From Salinibacter ruber DSM 13855 (GTDB lineage: Bacteria; Bacteroidota; Rhodothermia; Rhodothermales; Salinibacteraceae), in NCBI RefSeq assembly GCF_000013045.1, contig NC_007677.1, positions 992,001-1,056,000 on the forward strand: a stretch of 64,000 nucleotides of DNA. Direction: 5' to 3'. The stretch's first letter is position 1. Every line of letters begins with the position of its first letter. The notes beneath the pieces are model-generated. The model was not told where the DNA came from. It saw only the letters and a list, made by a program, of their open reading frames with translations, and searched no databases. Of the stretch, positions 18,140-28,200 are shown in pieces. The translations under genes and the position numbers were made by a program.

Positions 18140-19138
18140 TTACACGTGCTCCTCGGCGTGGTAGGACGAACGCGTGAGCGGACTGCTCTCGACGTGGTCG
18201 ATGCCCTTTTCCTCTCCGACCTCCTTGTACCAGTCGAACACCTCGGGTTCGACCCACTCCTCGACGGGGAGGTGGTGGTCGGTCGGTTGCATGTACTGGC
18301 CGATCGTCATCACGTCGAGCCCAATCTCGACGAAGTCCTCCATGATCTCCAGAACCTCTTCTTTCGACTCGCCGAGGCCCACCATGATGCCGCTCTTCGT
18401 GCGCAGGCCTTCCTCCTTCGCCCACCGGAGGACCCTGAGGGACCGCTCGTAATCGGCCTGGGGACGGACGCGACGGTAGAGGCTGGGCACCGTTTCCACG
18501 TTGTGATTAAAGATGTCCGGCTCCGCCTCAAAGACCGTCTCGCAGGGGTCCCGCATGCCCCGAAAGTCGGGCGTGAGCACCTCGCAGGTCGCGCCCAGGT
18601 CGTGGATGCGCTCGATGACCTCCGCAAAGATGGGCGCGCCCCCATCCTCTCGCTCGTCCCGGTTCACGCTGGTAATGACGGCGTGGTCGAGGTCCATCTT
18701 GTCGACGGCGTCGGCCACGCGGCGCGGCTCATCCCAGTCGAGGCCGTCCTGGGGCTGCCCCGTCTTGACGGCGCAGAAGCCGCAGGAGCGGGTGCACACG
18801 TCGCCCAGAATCATAAACGTCGCCGTGCCACGGCTCCAGCACTCCCCCATGTTCGGACAGTTGGCGCTCTCACAGACCGTGTGGAGGTCGTGGTCCTCCA
18901 CGGTCTGGCGGACCTCGGTGTACGATTCGCCTTGGGGAAGGGAGACGCGGAGCCACTCCGGGCGCTCGCCGCGTTTGTTCTTGTTGGTGTTCTCGACGAC
19001 GGGCAGTTCAACGAATCCAGGATCGCCGTCGCCCGAGGGGCCAATGGGATCGGGCTCTACGGCGCCCAGGTCCGTGTCGCCGGGCATCGTGGGCTCGTTC
19101 TCGGAGGTGTCCGGGTCGCGGGTCTCGGTGGTGGACAT
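18140..19138 (-). CDS. lipA: Lipoyl synthase
   Basis: 332 residues. A radical-SAM enzyme that inserts two sulfurs into octanoyl groups on lipoyl domains, for example those of the E2 protein encoded at 39637-41463. The auxiliary cluster is CESANCPNMGEC and the radical-SAM cluster CTRSCGFCAV; GTATFMILGD and the C-terminal SSPLTRSSYHAEEHV (catalytic RSSY) are intact. The first 75 residues are an acidic, low-complexity extension not usual for LipA. The frame is open to 19318, but ATG 19138 is the first sensible start. Confidence 0.96.
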   Translation of the reverse strand: MSTTETRDPDTSENEPTMPGDTDLGAVEPDPIGPSGDGDPGFVELPVVENTNKNKRGERPEWLRVSLPQGESYTEVRQTVEDHDLHTVCESANCPNMGECWSRGTATFMILGDVCTRSCGFCAVKTGQPQDGLDWDEPRRVADAVDKMDLDHAVITSVNRDEREDGGAPIFAEVIERIHDLGATCEVLTPDFRGMRDPCETVFEAEPDIFNHNVETVPSLYRRVRPQADYERSLRVLRWAKEEGLRTKSGIMVGLGESKEEVLEIMEDFVEIGLDVMTIGQYMQPTDHHLPVEEWVEPEVFDWYKEVGEEKGIDHVESSPLTRSSYHAEEHV

Positions 19139-19371
19139 ACGCAAAAGGGAAGTGTCAATCAGCCGACCATCGGGGCGGACGAACGGCCCGCCGGGGTCGG
19201 CACGAAAACACGGAAGAGGAAATACGTGGGCCCGCGATGCCCGTTCCTCTCTCTGGGCCGGCCGGCCGGTTCGCGCCGGTCCCCAGCAGACAGGTAACAG
19301 GGACGTAGGCTTTACCAAAAAGGCGGAACGACGGAGGAGGCCGATCGACGGGGCGGAATGAGGACCCCCGA

Positions 19372-19926
19372 TCAGTCACGGGCCCCGTCGAGGTCCGCAC
19401 GCAGCAGGCCAAAGTAGCGAACGTCTACCAGGGCCCCGTCTTTTTCGCGGTGCTTGCGCAGGCGGCCCTCCTGGGTGAATCCGGCCTTTTGCAGAACCCG
19501 GGCCGACGCCTCATTCCAGGCGAAGACCTCTGCCGTGAGCCGCACCACGTCCAACTCCGTAACGGCGTACTCGGCGTACCGGGTGACCGCCTTGGTCATC
19601 AGGCCCCGCCCCCAGTAGGGCTTTGCGAGCCAGTAGCCGATCCGGGCACGGTGGGAGGCGCCGACGTCGAGGTCGTCGGCCCCCACCACGCCGACGAGTC
19701 GCCCGTCGGCCCGACGGAGGGCGAAGGTCGTCTCTTTGGGCTGCTCGGACCGGTGCTGGATCCGGCCCTCAATCCAGGCGGCGGCGTCGTCCTCGGTGTA
19801 GGGCCACGGGATGTCGAGGGTGTTCTCCCAGATCTCTTTCTCCTGCAGGTGTTCGACCACCGCTGCTTTGTCCCGCCGCTCCACGCCGGAGAGACGGAAT
19901 CCGTCGTCGAGGTGCCGTTCGTTCAT
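19372..19926 (-). CDS. GNAT acetyltransferase of the RimJ/RimL type
   Basis: 184 residues. The layout is that of ribosomal-protein N-acetyltransferases: FRLSGVERRDKAAVVEHLQ, IGYWLAKPYWGRGLMTKAV (acetyl-CoA loop, R/Q-x-x-G-x-G/A here WGRGLMT), DVVRLTAEVFAWNEASARVLQKAGFTQEGRLR and the ending DVRYFGLLR. It transfers acetyl from acetyl-CoA to an amino group; the acceptor may be a ribosomal protein N-terminus or a small molecule. ATG 19926 is preferred to 19962, as homologous sequence begins at MNERHLDD. Isolated gene. Confidence 0.85.
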   Translation of the reverse strand: MNERHLDDGFRLSGVERRDKAAVVEHLQEKEIWENTLDIPWPYTEDDAAAWIEGRIQHRSEQPKETTFALRRADGRLVGVVGADDLDVGASHRARIGYWLAKPYWGRGLMTKAVTRYAEYAVTELDVVRLTAEVFAWNEASARVLQKAGFTQEGRLRKHREKDGALVDVRYFGLLRADLDGARD

Positions 19927-20178
19927 GAGGGGATGCGTTCCACAGATAGACAGCGTGCTCAAAAAACGAGCGCAGAAAGGGCGTGCTCCGTCGCGTCCAT
20001 GCCGGATGGGTAGGCCATCGGGTTGGACGGGGCCGGTGGAGCGTCGTAGCGGCGTCGCAGTCGGCGCGTGAGGCCCGCACGCCTTGACAAGGCGTCCCGG
20101 AGTCGCGAGACTGTGTGGGCCGTTCCGAGATCAAGAAGGAGACGGTTCTAATCTCATTGACCGATCCGACGCTACGTC

Positions 20179-21894
20179 ATGGCCCTCCGATCGCTTGTCC
20201 TTTTCGCGGCCCTTGCCCTGGTGGGCTGTTCGTCGTCCCCGACGGCCGACCTCGTGCTGACGAACGGAACCGTCGCTACGCTCGACGACGACCACGAACA
20301 GGTGGAGGCCCTGGCGGCCGCGGACGATACCCTCCTGGCCGTCGGCAGCGCCGACGCGATCGACGCCTACGTCGGGGGCGACACGCGCGTCATCGACCTT
20401 CAGGGACGGCTTGCCGTCCCGGGCTTCATCGAGGGACACGGCCACTACATGGGCATGGGGCAGGCACAGATGCAACTCGACCTCCTGGGCACCTCGTCGT
20501 GGGGGCGGGTGGTGGCGAAGGTAGACTCGTCCGCCGACGAGACGGCCTCCGGCGCATGGGTGGAGGGGCGCGGCTGGCATCAGGAAAAGTGGACCTCGAC
20601 GCCCGAGCGCATGGTGCGCGGCTTCCCGACGAACGCGCGGTTGAACGAGGCCGCGCCCGACACCCCGGTGTACCTGACCCACGCCAGCGGCCACGCGGCC
20701 ATCGCCAACGACGCGGCCCTGGAGGCGGCGGGGATCGGGCCGAACACGCCCGATCCGGAGGGGGGCACCATCGTGCGGGACGCGCAGGAGCGGGTGACCG
20801 GCGTGCTTCTCGAAACGGCGGCGGGGCTGGTGCAGGAGGCCCTCGACGCGTCGCGGAGTGGCATGAGCGCGGCGGACCGCCGCGCCCGGCGTGAGAGACA
20901 GGTACGGCTGGCCGCCGAGGAGGCGCTCGCGAACGGCGTGACGAGCTTCCAGGACCAGGGGGCGTCCTTCGAGACCATCCGCCTGTACCGCGAGATGGCC
21001 GAGCGCGGGGCCCTCGACATTCGGATGTACGCGATGGTGGCGCAGGGGGAGGTCACGCCCGAAACCCAGGAGCGCCTCGCGGAAATACGCACCGTGGGCG
21101 CTGCCGACCAGCACCTCACCGTGCGGGCCATCGGGGAGGTGACGGTCGATGGGGCCCTTGGCTCGCGCAGCGCCTGGATGCTGGAGCCGTACGACGACGC
21201 CCCGAATGACACGGGCATCAACGTGACACCGATGGAGCGCGTGCGAGAAATCGCCGAGATTGGGCTCGACGAGGACTACCAAATCGCGGTCCACGCCATC
21301 GGGGACCGGGCGAACCGAGAGACGCTCGACCTGTACGCGTCGCTGTTTGAGGCGGCCGACGGGCGCGGGGCGGAGCGGCGCTGGCGCGTCGAGCACGCCC
21401 AGCACCTCCACCCGGACGACATTTCCCGCTTCGCGGACCTGGGCGTTATGGCCTCCATGCAGGCCATCCACGCCTGCTCCGATGCCCCGTACAATTACCA
21501 GCGCCTCGGGGCCCAGCGGGTGGACCAGGGGGCCTACCTCTGGAATACGCTGTGGGCGGACGGGGCCGTGGTGGGCAACGGCACCGACGTGCCCGTCGAG
21601 AAGATCGATCCGCTCGCCAGCCTCCATTGCACGGCGACGCGGCAGGTGCCCGGCACCGACACGACGTTCACCCCCGACGAGACCCTCACGCGTCGCCGGG
21701 CGCTCCAGTCCTACACGATCAACAACGCCCGGATGGCGTTCGAGGAGGACGTGAAGGGCACCCTCACCCCCGGCAAGCTGGCCGACGTGACGGTGCTCTC
21801 CGAAAACATCCTGACGGGCCCGCCGGAGCGGCTCCGGGAGGCGACGGTCGACTATACGATCGTGGGGGGAGAGGTGGCCTACGCCAACGAGTGA
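20179..21894 (+). CDS. Lipoprotein amidohydrolase (YtcJ-like, amidohydrolase 3)
   Basis: 571 residues. A lipoprotein signal (SLVLFAALALVGC) is followed by a metal-dependent amidohydrolase: composite beta-domain LVLTNGTVATLDDD, metal site VPGFIEGHGHYMGMG (HxH near residue 85), VTSFQDQGAS, the later histidines AVHAIGDRANRET and VEHAQHLHPDD, and GTDVPVEKIDPL. YtcJ-like enzymes hydrolyse amide or related bonds of poorly known substrates. Anchoring in an envelope membrane implies an extracytoplasmic substrate. Monocistronic by spacing. Confidence 0.9.
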   Translation: MALRSLVLFAALALVGCSSSPTADLVLTNGTVATLDDDHEQVEALAAADDTLLAVGSADAIDAYVGGDTRVIDLQGRLAVPGFIEGHGHYMGMGQAQMQLDLLGTSSWGRVVAKVDSSADETASGAWVEGRGWHQEKWTSTPERMVRGFPTNARLNEAAPDTPVYLTHASGHAAIANDAALEAAGIGPNTPDPEGGTIVRDAQERVTGVLLETAAGLVQEALDASRSGMSAADRRARRERQVRLAAEEALANGVTSFQDQGASFETIRLYREMAERGALDIRMYAMVAQGEVTPETQERLAEIRTVGAADQHLTVRAIGEVTVDGALGSRSAWMLEPYDDAPNDTGINVTPMERVREIAEIGLDEDYQIAVHAIGDRANRETLDLYASLFEAADGRGAERRWRVEHAQHLHPDDISRFADLGVMASMQAIHACSDAPYNYQRLGAQRVDQGAYLWNTLWADGAVVGNGTDVPVEKIDPLASLHCTATRQVPGTDTTFTPDETLTRRRALQSYTINNARMAFEEDVKGTLTPGKLADVTVLSENILTGPPERLREATVDYTIVGGEVAYANE

Positions 21895-21976
21895 CGATTC
21901 CGAATGGAGGGAAACGTCCCCGCGGCTGGCGAATTTCTATATTCCACTCGGTCATTTTCACGAGCCCGTCCCCTTT

Positions 21977-23365
21977 ATGGAAGCGGTTTCCCCAAACTCG
22001 GTTCGTCCTGCTGAGGTCAAAGAGCTTCTGTCCGAGCACATGCTGACGAAGGGCATGATGCCCATGGTGCTCGACATGGAGGCGAGTCAGGGCGTTCGGC
22101 TGCACGACCAGAAAAGCGGCCGCTCACTCATTGACCTGTTCGGCTTCTACGCCTCGAACCCCCTCGGGATGAACCACCCGAAGATGAGTGGGGACGAGGC
22201 GTTCATGGAGCGGCTGGTAGACGCGGCCCTCAACAAGGTGACCAACTCCGACGTCATGACCGGGCACATGGCGCGGTTTGTGGACACCTTCGATCGGGTG
22301 GGCATTCCGGACTACCTGCCGTACACGTTCTTCATCTCCGGCGGGGCCCTGGCCGTGGAGAACGCGCTGAAGACGGCGTTCGACTGGAAGGTGCGCAAGA
22401 ACCATCAGAAGGGATACCGCCGCGAGGTGGGGCACCAGGTGCTGCACCTGGACCAGGCCTTCCACGGGCGCACGGGCTATACCATGTCGCTCACGAACAC
22501 GGCCGACCCGCGGAAGACGATGTACTTCCCGAAGTTCGACTGGCCGCGCATCACGAACCCGAAGGTCCACTTTCCGCTCGATGCCGACGAGAAGGAGCGC
22601 GTGCGGGCCCACGAGGAGGAGGCCCTCCGACAGGCCAAGCGCCACTTCCACGAGCGCGAGGACCAGATTGCCGCCGTCATCCTGGAGCCGATTCAAGGGG
22701 AGGGGGGCGACAACCACTTCCGGCCCGCCTTCCTGCGAGAGCTGAAGGCCCTGGCCCACGAGAACGACACCCTGCTCGTGTTTGACGAGGTGCAGAGTGG
22801 CGTCGGCATCACGGGCGAGTTCTGGGCGCACCAGGCCCTGGGCGTAAAGCCCGACATCATGGCGTTCGGCAAGAAGTCCCAGGTGTGCGGCATCCTGGCC
22901 GGGCGCAAGCTCGACGAGGTGGACGATCATGTCTTCGAGACGCCCAGCCGCATCAACTCCACGTGGGGCGGCAACATCGTGGACATGGTACGCTTCGACC
23001 GCATCCTCGAAATCATGGAGGAGGAGCAGCTCGTAGACCACGCGGGACGGGTGGGGACGCACCTCCAGCACCGGCTGCACGAACTGGCGGAGGAGTTCCC
23101 GGCCGTGTCCAACGTACGGGGCGAGGGCCTCATGACGGCCTTTACGCTTCCGAGCACCGAGTACCGCGACCACGTGGCCCAGCAGACGTACGAGGAGGGG
23201 GCCATCATTCTCGGGTGCGGCGACCGGTCCATCCGCTTCCGCACGCCGCTCACAATTACGGAGGACGAGGTGGACGAGGGCATGGGCTGCATCCGCCGCG
23301 CGCTGAAGACGATGGCGAGTGAGCACGGCCCACACGCCGACGAGACCCGGGCCCACGCCCAGTAG
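21977..23365 (+). CDS. lat: L-lysine 6-transaminase
   Basis: 462 residues. A fold-type I PLP aminotransferase with the special features of lysine epsilon-aminotransferase: LIDLFGFYASNPLGMNHPK, FISGGALAVENALKTAFDWKVRKN, LDQAFHGRTGYTMSLTNT, EPIQGEGGDNHF, VFDEVQSGVGITG and the PLP lysine in AFGKKSQVCG (about residue 297). It transfers the epsilon-amino group of lysine to 2-oxoglutarate, giving aminoadipate semialdehyde (piperideine-6-carboxylate). No dehydrogenase or other lysine gene is nearby, so catabolism versus a biosynthetic use cannot be decided. Convergent with recN. Confidence 0.92.
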   Translation: MEAVSPNSVRPAEVKELLSEHMLTKGMMPMVLDMEASQGVRLHDQKSGRSLIDLFGFYASNPLGMNHPKMSGDEAFMERLVDAALNKVTNSDVMTGHMARFVDTFDRVGIPDYLPYTFFISGGALAVENALKTAFDWKVRKNHQKGYRREVGHQVLHLDQAFHGRTGYTMSLTNTADPRKTMYFPKFDWPRITNPKVHFPLDADEKERVRAHEEEALRQAKRHFHEREDQIAAVILEPIQGEGGDNHFRPAFLRELKALAHENDTLLVFDEVQSGVGITGEFWAHQALGVKPDIMAFGKKSQVCGILAGRKLDEVDDHVFETPSRINSTWGGNIVDMVRFDRILEIMEEEQLVDHAGRVGTHLQHRLHELAEEFPAVSNVRGEGLMTAFTLPSTEYRDHVAQQTYEEGAIILGCGDRSIRFRTPLTITEDEVDEGMGCIRRALKTMASEHGPHADETRAHAQ

Positions 23366-23435
23366 GGCACCTTGGCGTTGAGCGGGCCGGAGCGCACCGT
23401 TCCGGGCCGGGCGTCCCGACGGGGCCCCGACGCCG

Positions 23436-25154
23436 CTATTCGTCGCGCTCCCCCGCCGCCATCAGCTCGCGGGCGCTCGCGAGGGCCGCGTCGGTGATGT
23501 CCTCGCCGCTGATGAGGGAGGCGACCTGCGTGGCCTGCTCGTCCTCGTCGAGCCGGTGGATCGTGGTCTTCGTGGTGCCGTCCTCCACGATCTTTTCCAC
23601 CTTGAAGTGGCAGTCCCCGAGGGCGGCGATCTGGGGGAGGTGCGTGATCGTGATGATCTGGTGGTAGCGGGCGAGGTCGTGCATGCTCTCGCCCACGCGG
23701 CGGGCCATGTTGCCGGAGATGCCCACGTCGATCTCGTCGAACACGAGGATGGGGAGCCGCTCGCTCTTGGCGAGGATCGTCTTGAGCGCGAGCATGATGC
23801 GGCTGATCTCGCCGCCGGACGCCACCTCGGCGAGGGGCATGGGGGAGACGCCGACGTTGGTGGAAATAAAGAACTCGACCTGGTCCATCCCCTTCTGAAA
23901 CGCCCGGTAGTGGGCGTCCGCGTCGTCGGGTTGGATCCACCCGTCGGGGTCCTCCTGTCGAGTGAAGCGCACCTCGAACTGGCTGTTGGGCATCCCGAGC
24001 GTGCCCAGCTCCTCGAGGATGGCGTCTTCGATCCGGGTGGCCACCTCGCGGCGCTTCTGGGAGAGGCGCTGCGCCACGTCCGTCAGGTCCGCCTTCGCCT
24101 CGTCGATCTGCGCGTCGAGGCGCTCCAGGTTGCCCTCAAAATCCTGGGCCAGCTCGTACTTCTCGCCGATCTCGCGCCGGTGCTCCAGGACGGCCTCCAG
24201 GCTGCCCCCGTACTTCCGCTTCAGCTTCTCGATCTCCGTGGTGCGCTCCCGAATGTCCTGCAGGCGCTCCGGGTCGAACTCGACGTGGGCGTTGTAGTCC
24301 TGCAGGAAGTTGGCCAGCTCGCTGACGATGATGCGGGCCGACTCGATCTCGTCGACGTGCTCCTCGAACGCGTCGTCGATGCGGGCAAGGTCCTGCAGGT
24401 CGTTGCGTGAGATCACGAGCTGATCGTGCAGCGCGTTTTCGCTCTCGAAGAGGCGCTCGTACAGCTCCTTCGTGGAGGCGTAGAGGTGCTCGGCGTTTTC
24501 GAGCACGCGCTGCTCGGCCCGCAGCTCGTCCTCCTCGCCGGGCTGGGGGTCGACGGCGTCAATCTCCTCGATCTGAAACTCGTACAGCTCCTTCTGCTGC
24601 CGCAGCTCCCGCTCGCGGGCGGCCAGCGCCTCGCGCTCCTCCACGAGCTCGGCCACCCGGCTCCGCTGGTCCCGGTAGCTTTCGACGAGCCCGCTCAGCC
24701 CGCCGAAGCTGTCGAGCAGCCGAAGGTGGGTTTCGGTGTGGAGGAGGCTCTGGTGCTCGTGCTGCCCGTGCAGGTCGATCAGCTCGCCGGCCACCGCCCG
24801 CATCACGTCGAGCGTGGCCGGGGTGTCGTTCACGAAGCCGCGGCTGCCCCGCTCCGTGATGCGGCGGCGCAGGATGACGCGGGGGAGGGGATCGGTGGGA
24901 ATCTCGTTTTCCCGGAGGACGGCCCGGATGCGCTCGGTGTCCGCGTCGTCGAAGATGCCCTCCACGACCGCCTTCGAGGTGCCCTCCCGCACCACGTCGG
25001 TGTTGGCCCGCTCGCCCAGAATCATGCGCAGCGCCCCGATCAGGATCGACTTGCCGGCCCCCGTGGCGCCCGTGATGATGTTCAGCCCGCTCTCGAACTC
25101 CATCTCCAGCTCCTTGATCAGGGCATAGTCCTGAACGGACAACGACTGCAGCAT
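23436..25154 (-). CDS. recN: DNA repair protein RecN
   Basis: 572 residues, SMC-like. Walker A is ITGATGAGKSILIGAL (near residue 31), followed by the coiled coil (about 160-360, e.g. REALAARERELRQQKELYEFQIEEID), the signature ASGGEISRIMLALK (near 445) and Walker B LPILVFDEIDVGISG, ending ITHLPQIAALGDCHFKV. RecN binds DNA ends and aids recombinational repair of double-strand breaks. The short space to secA upstream contains an inverted-repeat element (25174-25231). Confidence 0.96.
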   Translation of the reverse strand: MLQSLSVQDYALIKELEMEFESGLNIITGATGAGKSILIGALRMILGERANTDVVREGTSKAVVEGIFDDADTERIRAVLRENEIPTDPLPRVILRRRITERGSRGFVNDTPATLDVMRAVAGELIDLHGQHEHQSLLHTETHLRLLDSFGGLSGLVESYRDQRSRVAELVEEREALAARERELRQQKELYEFQIEEIDAVDPQPGEEDELRAEQRVLENAEHLYASTKELYERLFESENALHDQLVISRNDLQDLARIDDAFEEHVDEIESARIIVSELANFLQDYNAHVEFDPERLQDIRERTTEIEKLKRKYGGSLEAVLEHRREIGEKYELAQDFEGNLERLDAQIDEAKADLTDVAQRLSQKRREVATRIEDAILEELGTLGMPNSQFEVRFTRQEDPDGWIQPDDADAHYRAFQKGMDQVEFFISTNVGVSPMPLAEVASGGEISRIMLALKTILAKSERLPILVFDEIDVGISGNMARRVGESMHDLARYHQIITITHLPQIAALGDCHFKVEKIVEDGTTKTTIHRLDEDEQATQVASLISGEDITDAALASARELMAAGERDE

Positions 25155-25173
25155 GGCAGAATGGGGCTTTCAA

Positions 25174-25231
25174 ATTACGGATTGAAGACTGTGCGGGGGC
25201 AAGGCCCGAACGCCCATCCTCAATCTGTAAT
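25174..25231. repeat. 58-bp element bounded by near-perfect 12-bp inverted repeats
   Basis: ATTACGGATTGA (25174-25185) and TCAATCTGTAAT (25220-25231) are inverted copies with one difference. They enclose a 34-bp G/C-rich core between the recN start and the secA stop. It may be a miniature repeat or, as RNA, an attenuating stem; copies elsewhere in the genome would decide. Confidence 0.5.
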
Positions 25232-25293
25232 CGTCAGTGGAAGAGGGGTCGCCCGGCCGACGCAAGGCCATCGTGCGCGGCGGCACGGCCGGA

Positions 25294-28200
25294 TCAAGAC
25301 ACCAGGGACCAGCCGCCCTGATTGATCTTCTTCTTGGCGTACTTCCACTTCATCTCCGTGGTCTCGCCGTTGGCGTTGTTGCGGACGGTGACGTACTCGT
25401 TGCGGCCCGGCTCGTCGGCCACGGTCACCGGCTGCTTCTCCTCGACGGTGGGGTCGCGCTCGGCGGCCTCGCCCTCCTGGCCGCCGCCCCCGTCGCCGTC
25501 GGCGTCGATGCTGTAGTCGGGCTGGGCGGAGTCGTGCTGGGTCTGGGCGTTGCGCTGGCTGAGGCGGCGGCGCGGGCCCTGGCCCTCCGTCTGCACCTCG
25601 TCGTCGACCACCGGCCCGGCGCGGAAGACGAGGGAGACGACCTCCTGGCCAATCTCGGCCATCATGTCGGAGAAGAGGTCGAACGCCTCCATCTTGTACT
25701 CCACGACCGGGTCCTTGCGCCCGAACGAGCGGAGGCCGATGCCCTCCTTCAGCTCGTCGAGCTCGCGCAGGTGGTCGGTCCACTTCTCGTCGATCGTCTG
25801 GAGCATGGCGGTGCGCTCCAGCGCCTCGTTGATCTCCTCCCCGTTCGTCTCGAGGGCCTCGTCGACGTCCGCCACGGCCCGGATCGCGTCCTGGCCGTCG
25901 GTGAAGTCGACGAACACCTGCTCGATCATGTCGTCGCCGCGCTCCTGCTTCAGGTCGCGCAGCGTCTGGTGGAACGGCTGGGCAATGTTGGCGCGCTTCT
26001 GCCGGTAGTAGTCGGTCGCCACGTCGTAGACGTGGTCCACGACGCCATCCTCCCCGAGCTGCACGAACTCCTCGCGGTCCATCTCCAGGTCGAAGGCGAG
26101 GGTGCGGAGGAGGTCCTCCCGCAGGCCCGCGATGTTGCCCTGCCCGTAGTGCCGCTCCACGAGCGCCTCGATGTACTCGTAGAGCATGTTGAGCACCTGG
26201 CCGTGGAACCGCTCGCCGGTAAGGGCCTCGCGGCGGCGCTTGTAGATGACCTCGCGCTGCGAGTTGAGCACGTCGTCGTACTCCAACTGGCGCTTCCGGA
26301 TGGCGAAGTTGTTCTGCTCCACCTTCGACTGCGCCCGCTTGATGCTCTTGTTGATCCAGGGGTGCGTGATGACCTCGCCCTCCTCGATGCCCATGCTGTC
26401 CATGACCTTCGCCACCCGGTCCGAGCCGAAGAGGCGCATCAGGTCGTCCTCGAGGGAGACGTAGAACTGGCTCTCGCCCGGGTCGCCCTGGCGCCCGGCA
26501 CGGCCGCGCAACTGAAGGTCGATGCGGCGGCTTTCGTGGCGCTCCGAGCCCAGGATCGCCAGCCCGCCGAGCTCGCGCACCTCGTCGGTAATCTGGATGT
26601 CGGTCCCGCGCCCCGCCATGTTCGTCGCGATCGTGACGGAGCCCTTCTGCCCGGCCTCGGCCACGATCTGGGCCTCCTCCTTGGCCCGGTCCTGCTTGGC
26701 GTTGAGCACGTTGTGGGGAATGCCTTCCCGCTCAAGGGTTCGGCTGATCGTCTCGGACACCTCCACCGAGGCCGAGCCCACGAGCACCGGCTGGCCGCGC
26801 TTGTTGTACTCCTTGACCTTCTCGACGATGGCGTTGTACTTCTCCCGCTTCGTCTGGAAGACGAGGTCGTCCTTGTCGTCCCGCCGCACCGGCTCGTGGG
26901 TGGGGACGACCACCACGTCCAGGTCGTAGATCTCGTTGAACTCCTCCGCCTCCGTCTCCGCCGTGCCGGTCATGCCGGACAGCTTGTCGTACATGCGGAA
27001 GTAGTTCTGGAGCGTGACGGAGGCGTAGGTCTGCGTGGCGTTCTGAATCTCGACCTCCTCCTTCGCCTCCAGCGCCTCGTGGAGGCCCTCCGAGTAGCGG
27101 CGCCCCTCCATGACGCGTCCGGTGTGCTCGTCGACGATCTGTACCTTGCCCTCCTGCACGATGTACTCGGTGTCGCGCTCGTACAGGGTGAACGCCTTTA
27201 GGAGCTGCTCGATGGCGTGGACGCGCTCGGCCCGCTCCGAATAGGTGTTGTAGATCTCGCGCTTCGTCTCCTGGAGCTCCTTCTCCAGCTCCCGCTTGTC
27301 GTTCATGTACTTGTTCTCGCGCTTCTCCTGGGACAGGTCTTCCTCCTGGAGCGCCTCCTCCAGCTCGTCGACCTTCTCCTGGTACTCGTCCTCGACCTCG
27401 GCAATCTTGTCGCCGACGACGGGGAGGACGAACAGGTCCTCCGACTCGTCCATGATCTTGGCGATGTACTCCTGGCCCTTCTCCGTCATCTCCACGGTCT
27501 GCTTCTTCTCGTCGACCGAGAAGTAGAGCTCCTGGTCGACAAACGGCATGCGCTTGGCGTTCTCCTGCAGGTAGAAGTTCTCGGTCTTCTGCCGCAGGCG
27601 CTCCATGCCGGGCTCGTTGAGGAGCTTCTGGAGCTGGCGGTTCTTGGGGTAGCCACGGGAGGCCCGGAAGAGGGACAGGCCTGCCTCGTCCTCCAGCTCC
27701 TGGGCGCGTCGCGAGTCGCCTTCTTCCTCGGCCTCTTCTTTCTCCTCCAGCAGCTCGCGCGTCTCCTTCACGAACGACCGCACGAGGCGGCGCTGGGCCT
27801 CCACGAGCTGCTCCACCGGGTCGCGCAGCTCCCGGTACTCGTCGTTCTCCTGGTCGGGCACCGGGCCGCTGATGATAAGCGGCGTGCGGGCCTCGTCGAT
27901 CAGGACCGAGTCGATCTCGTCGATGATGGCGTAGTGGTGGCCCCGCTGCATCAACTGCTCGGGGCGCACGACGAACGAGTTGTCCCGCAGGTAGTCGAAG
28001 CCAATCTCGTTGTTGGTGCCGTACGTGATGTCGGCCTCGTACGCCTCCTTGCGGCCCTCCGTGTGCGGGTCGTAGCGGTTGACGCAGTCGACCGTGAGGC
28101 CGTGAAACTCGTAGATGGGCCCCATCCACTCGGTGTCCCGTTCGGCGAGGTAGTCGTTGACCGTCACGAGCTGGCAGCCCCGGCCCGTGAGGGCGTTGAG

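Noticed and set aside
22124-23356. 410-residue minus-strand frame opposite lysine 6-transaminase
   Set aside because: Antisense shadow; no recognisable domain.
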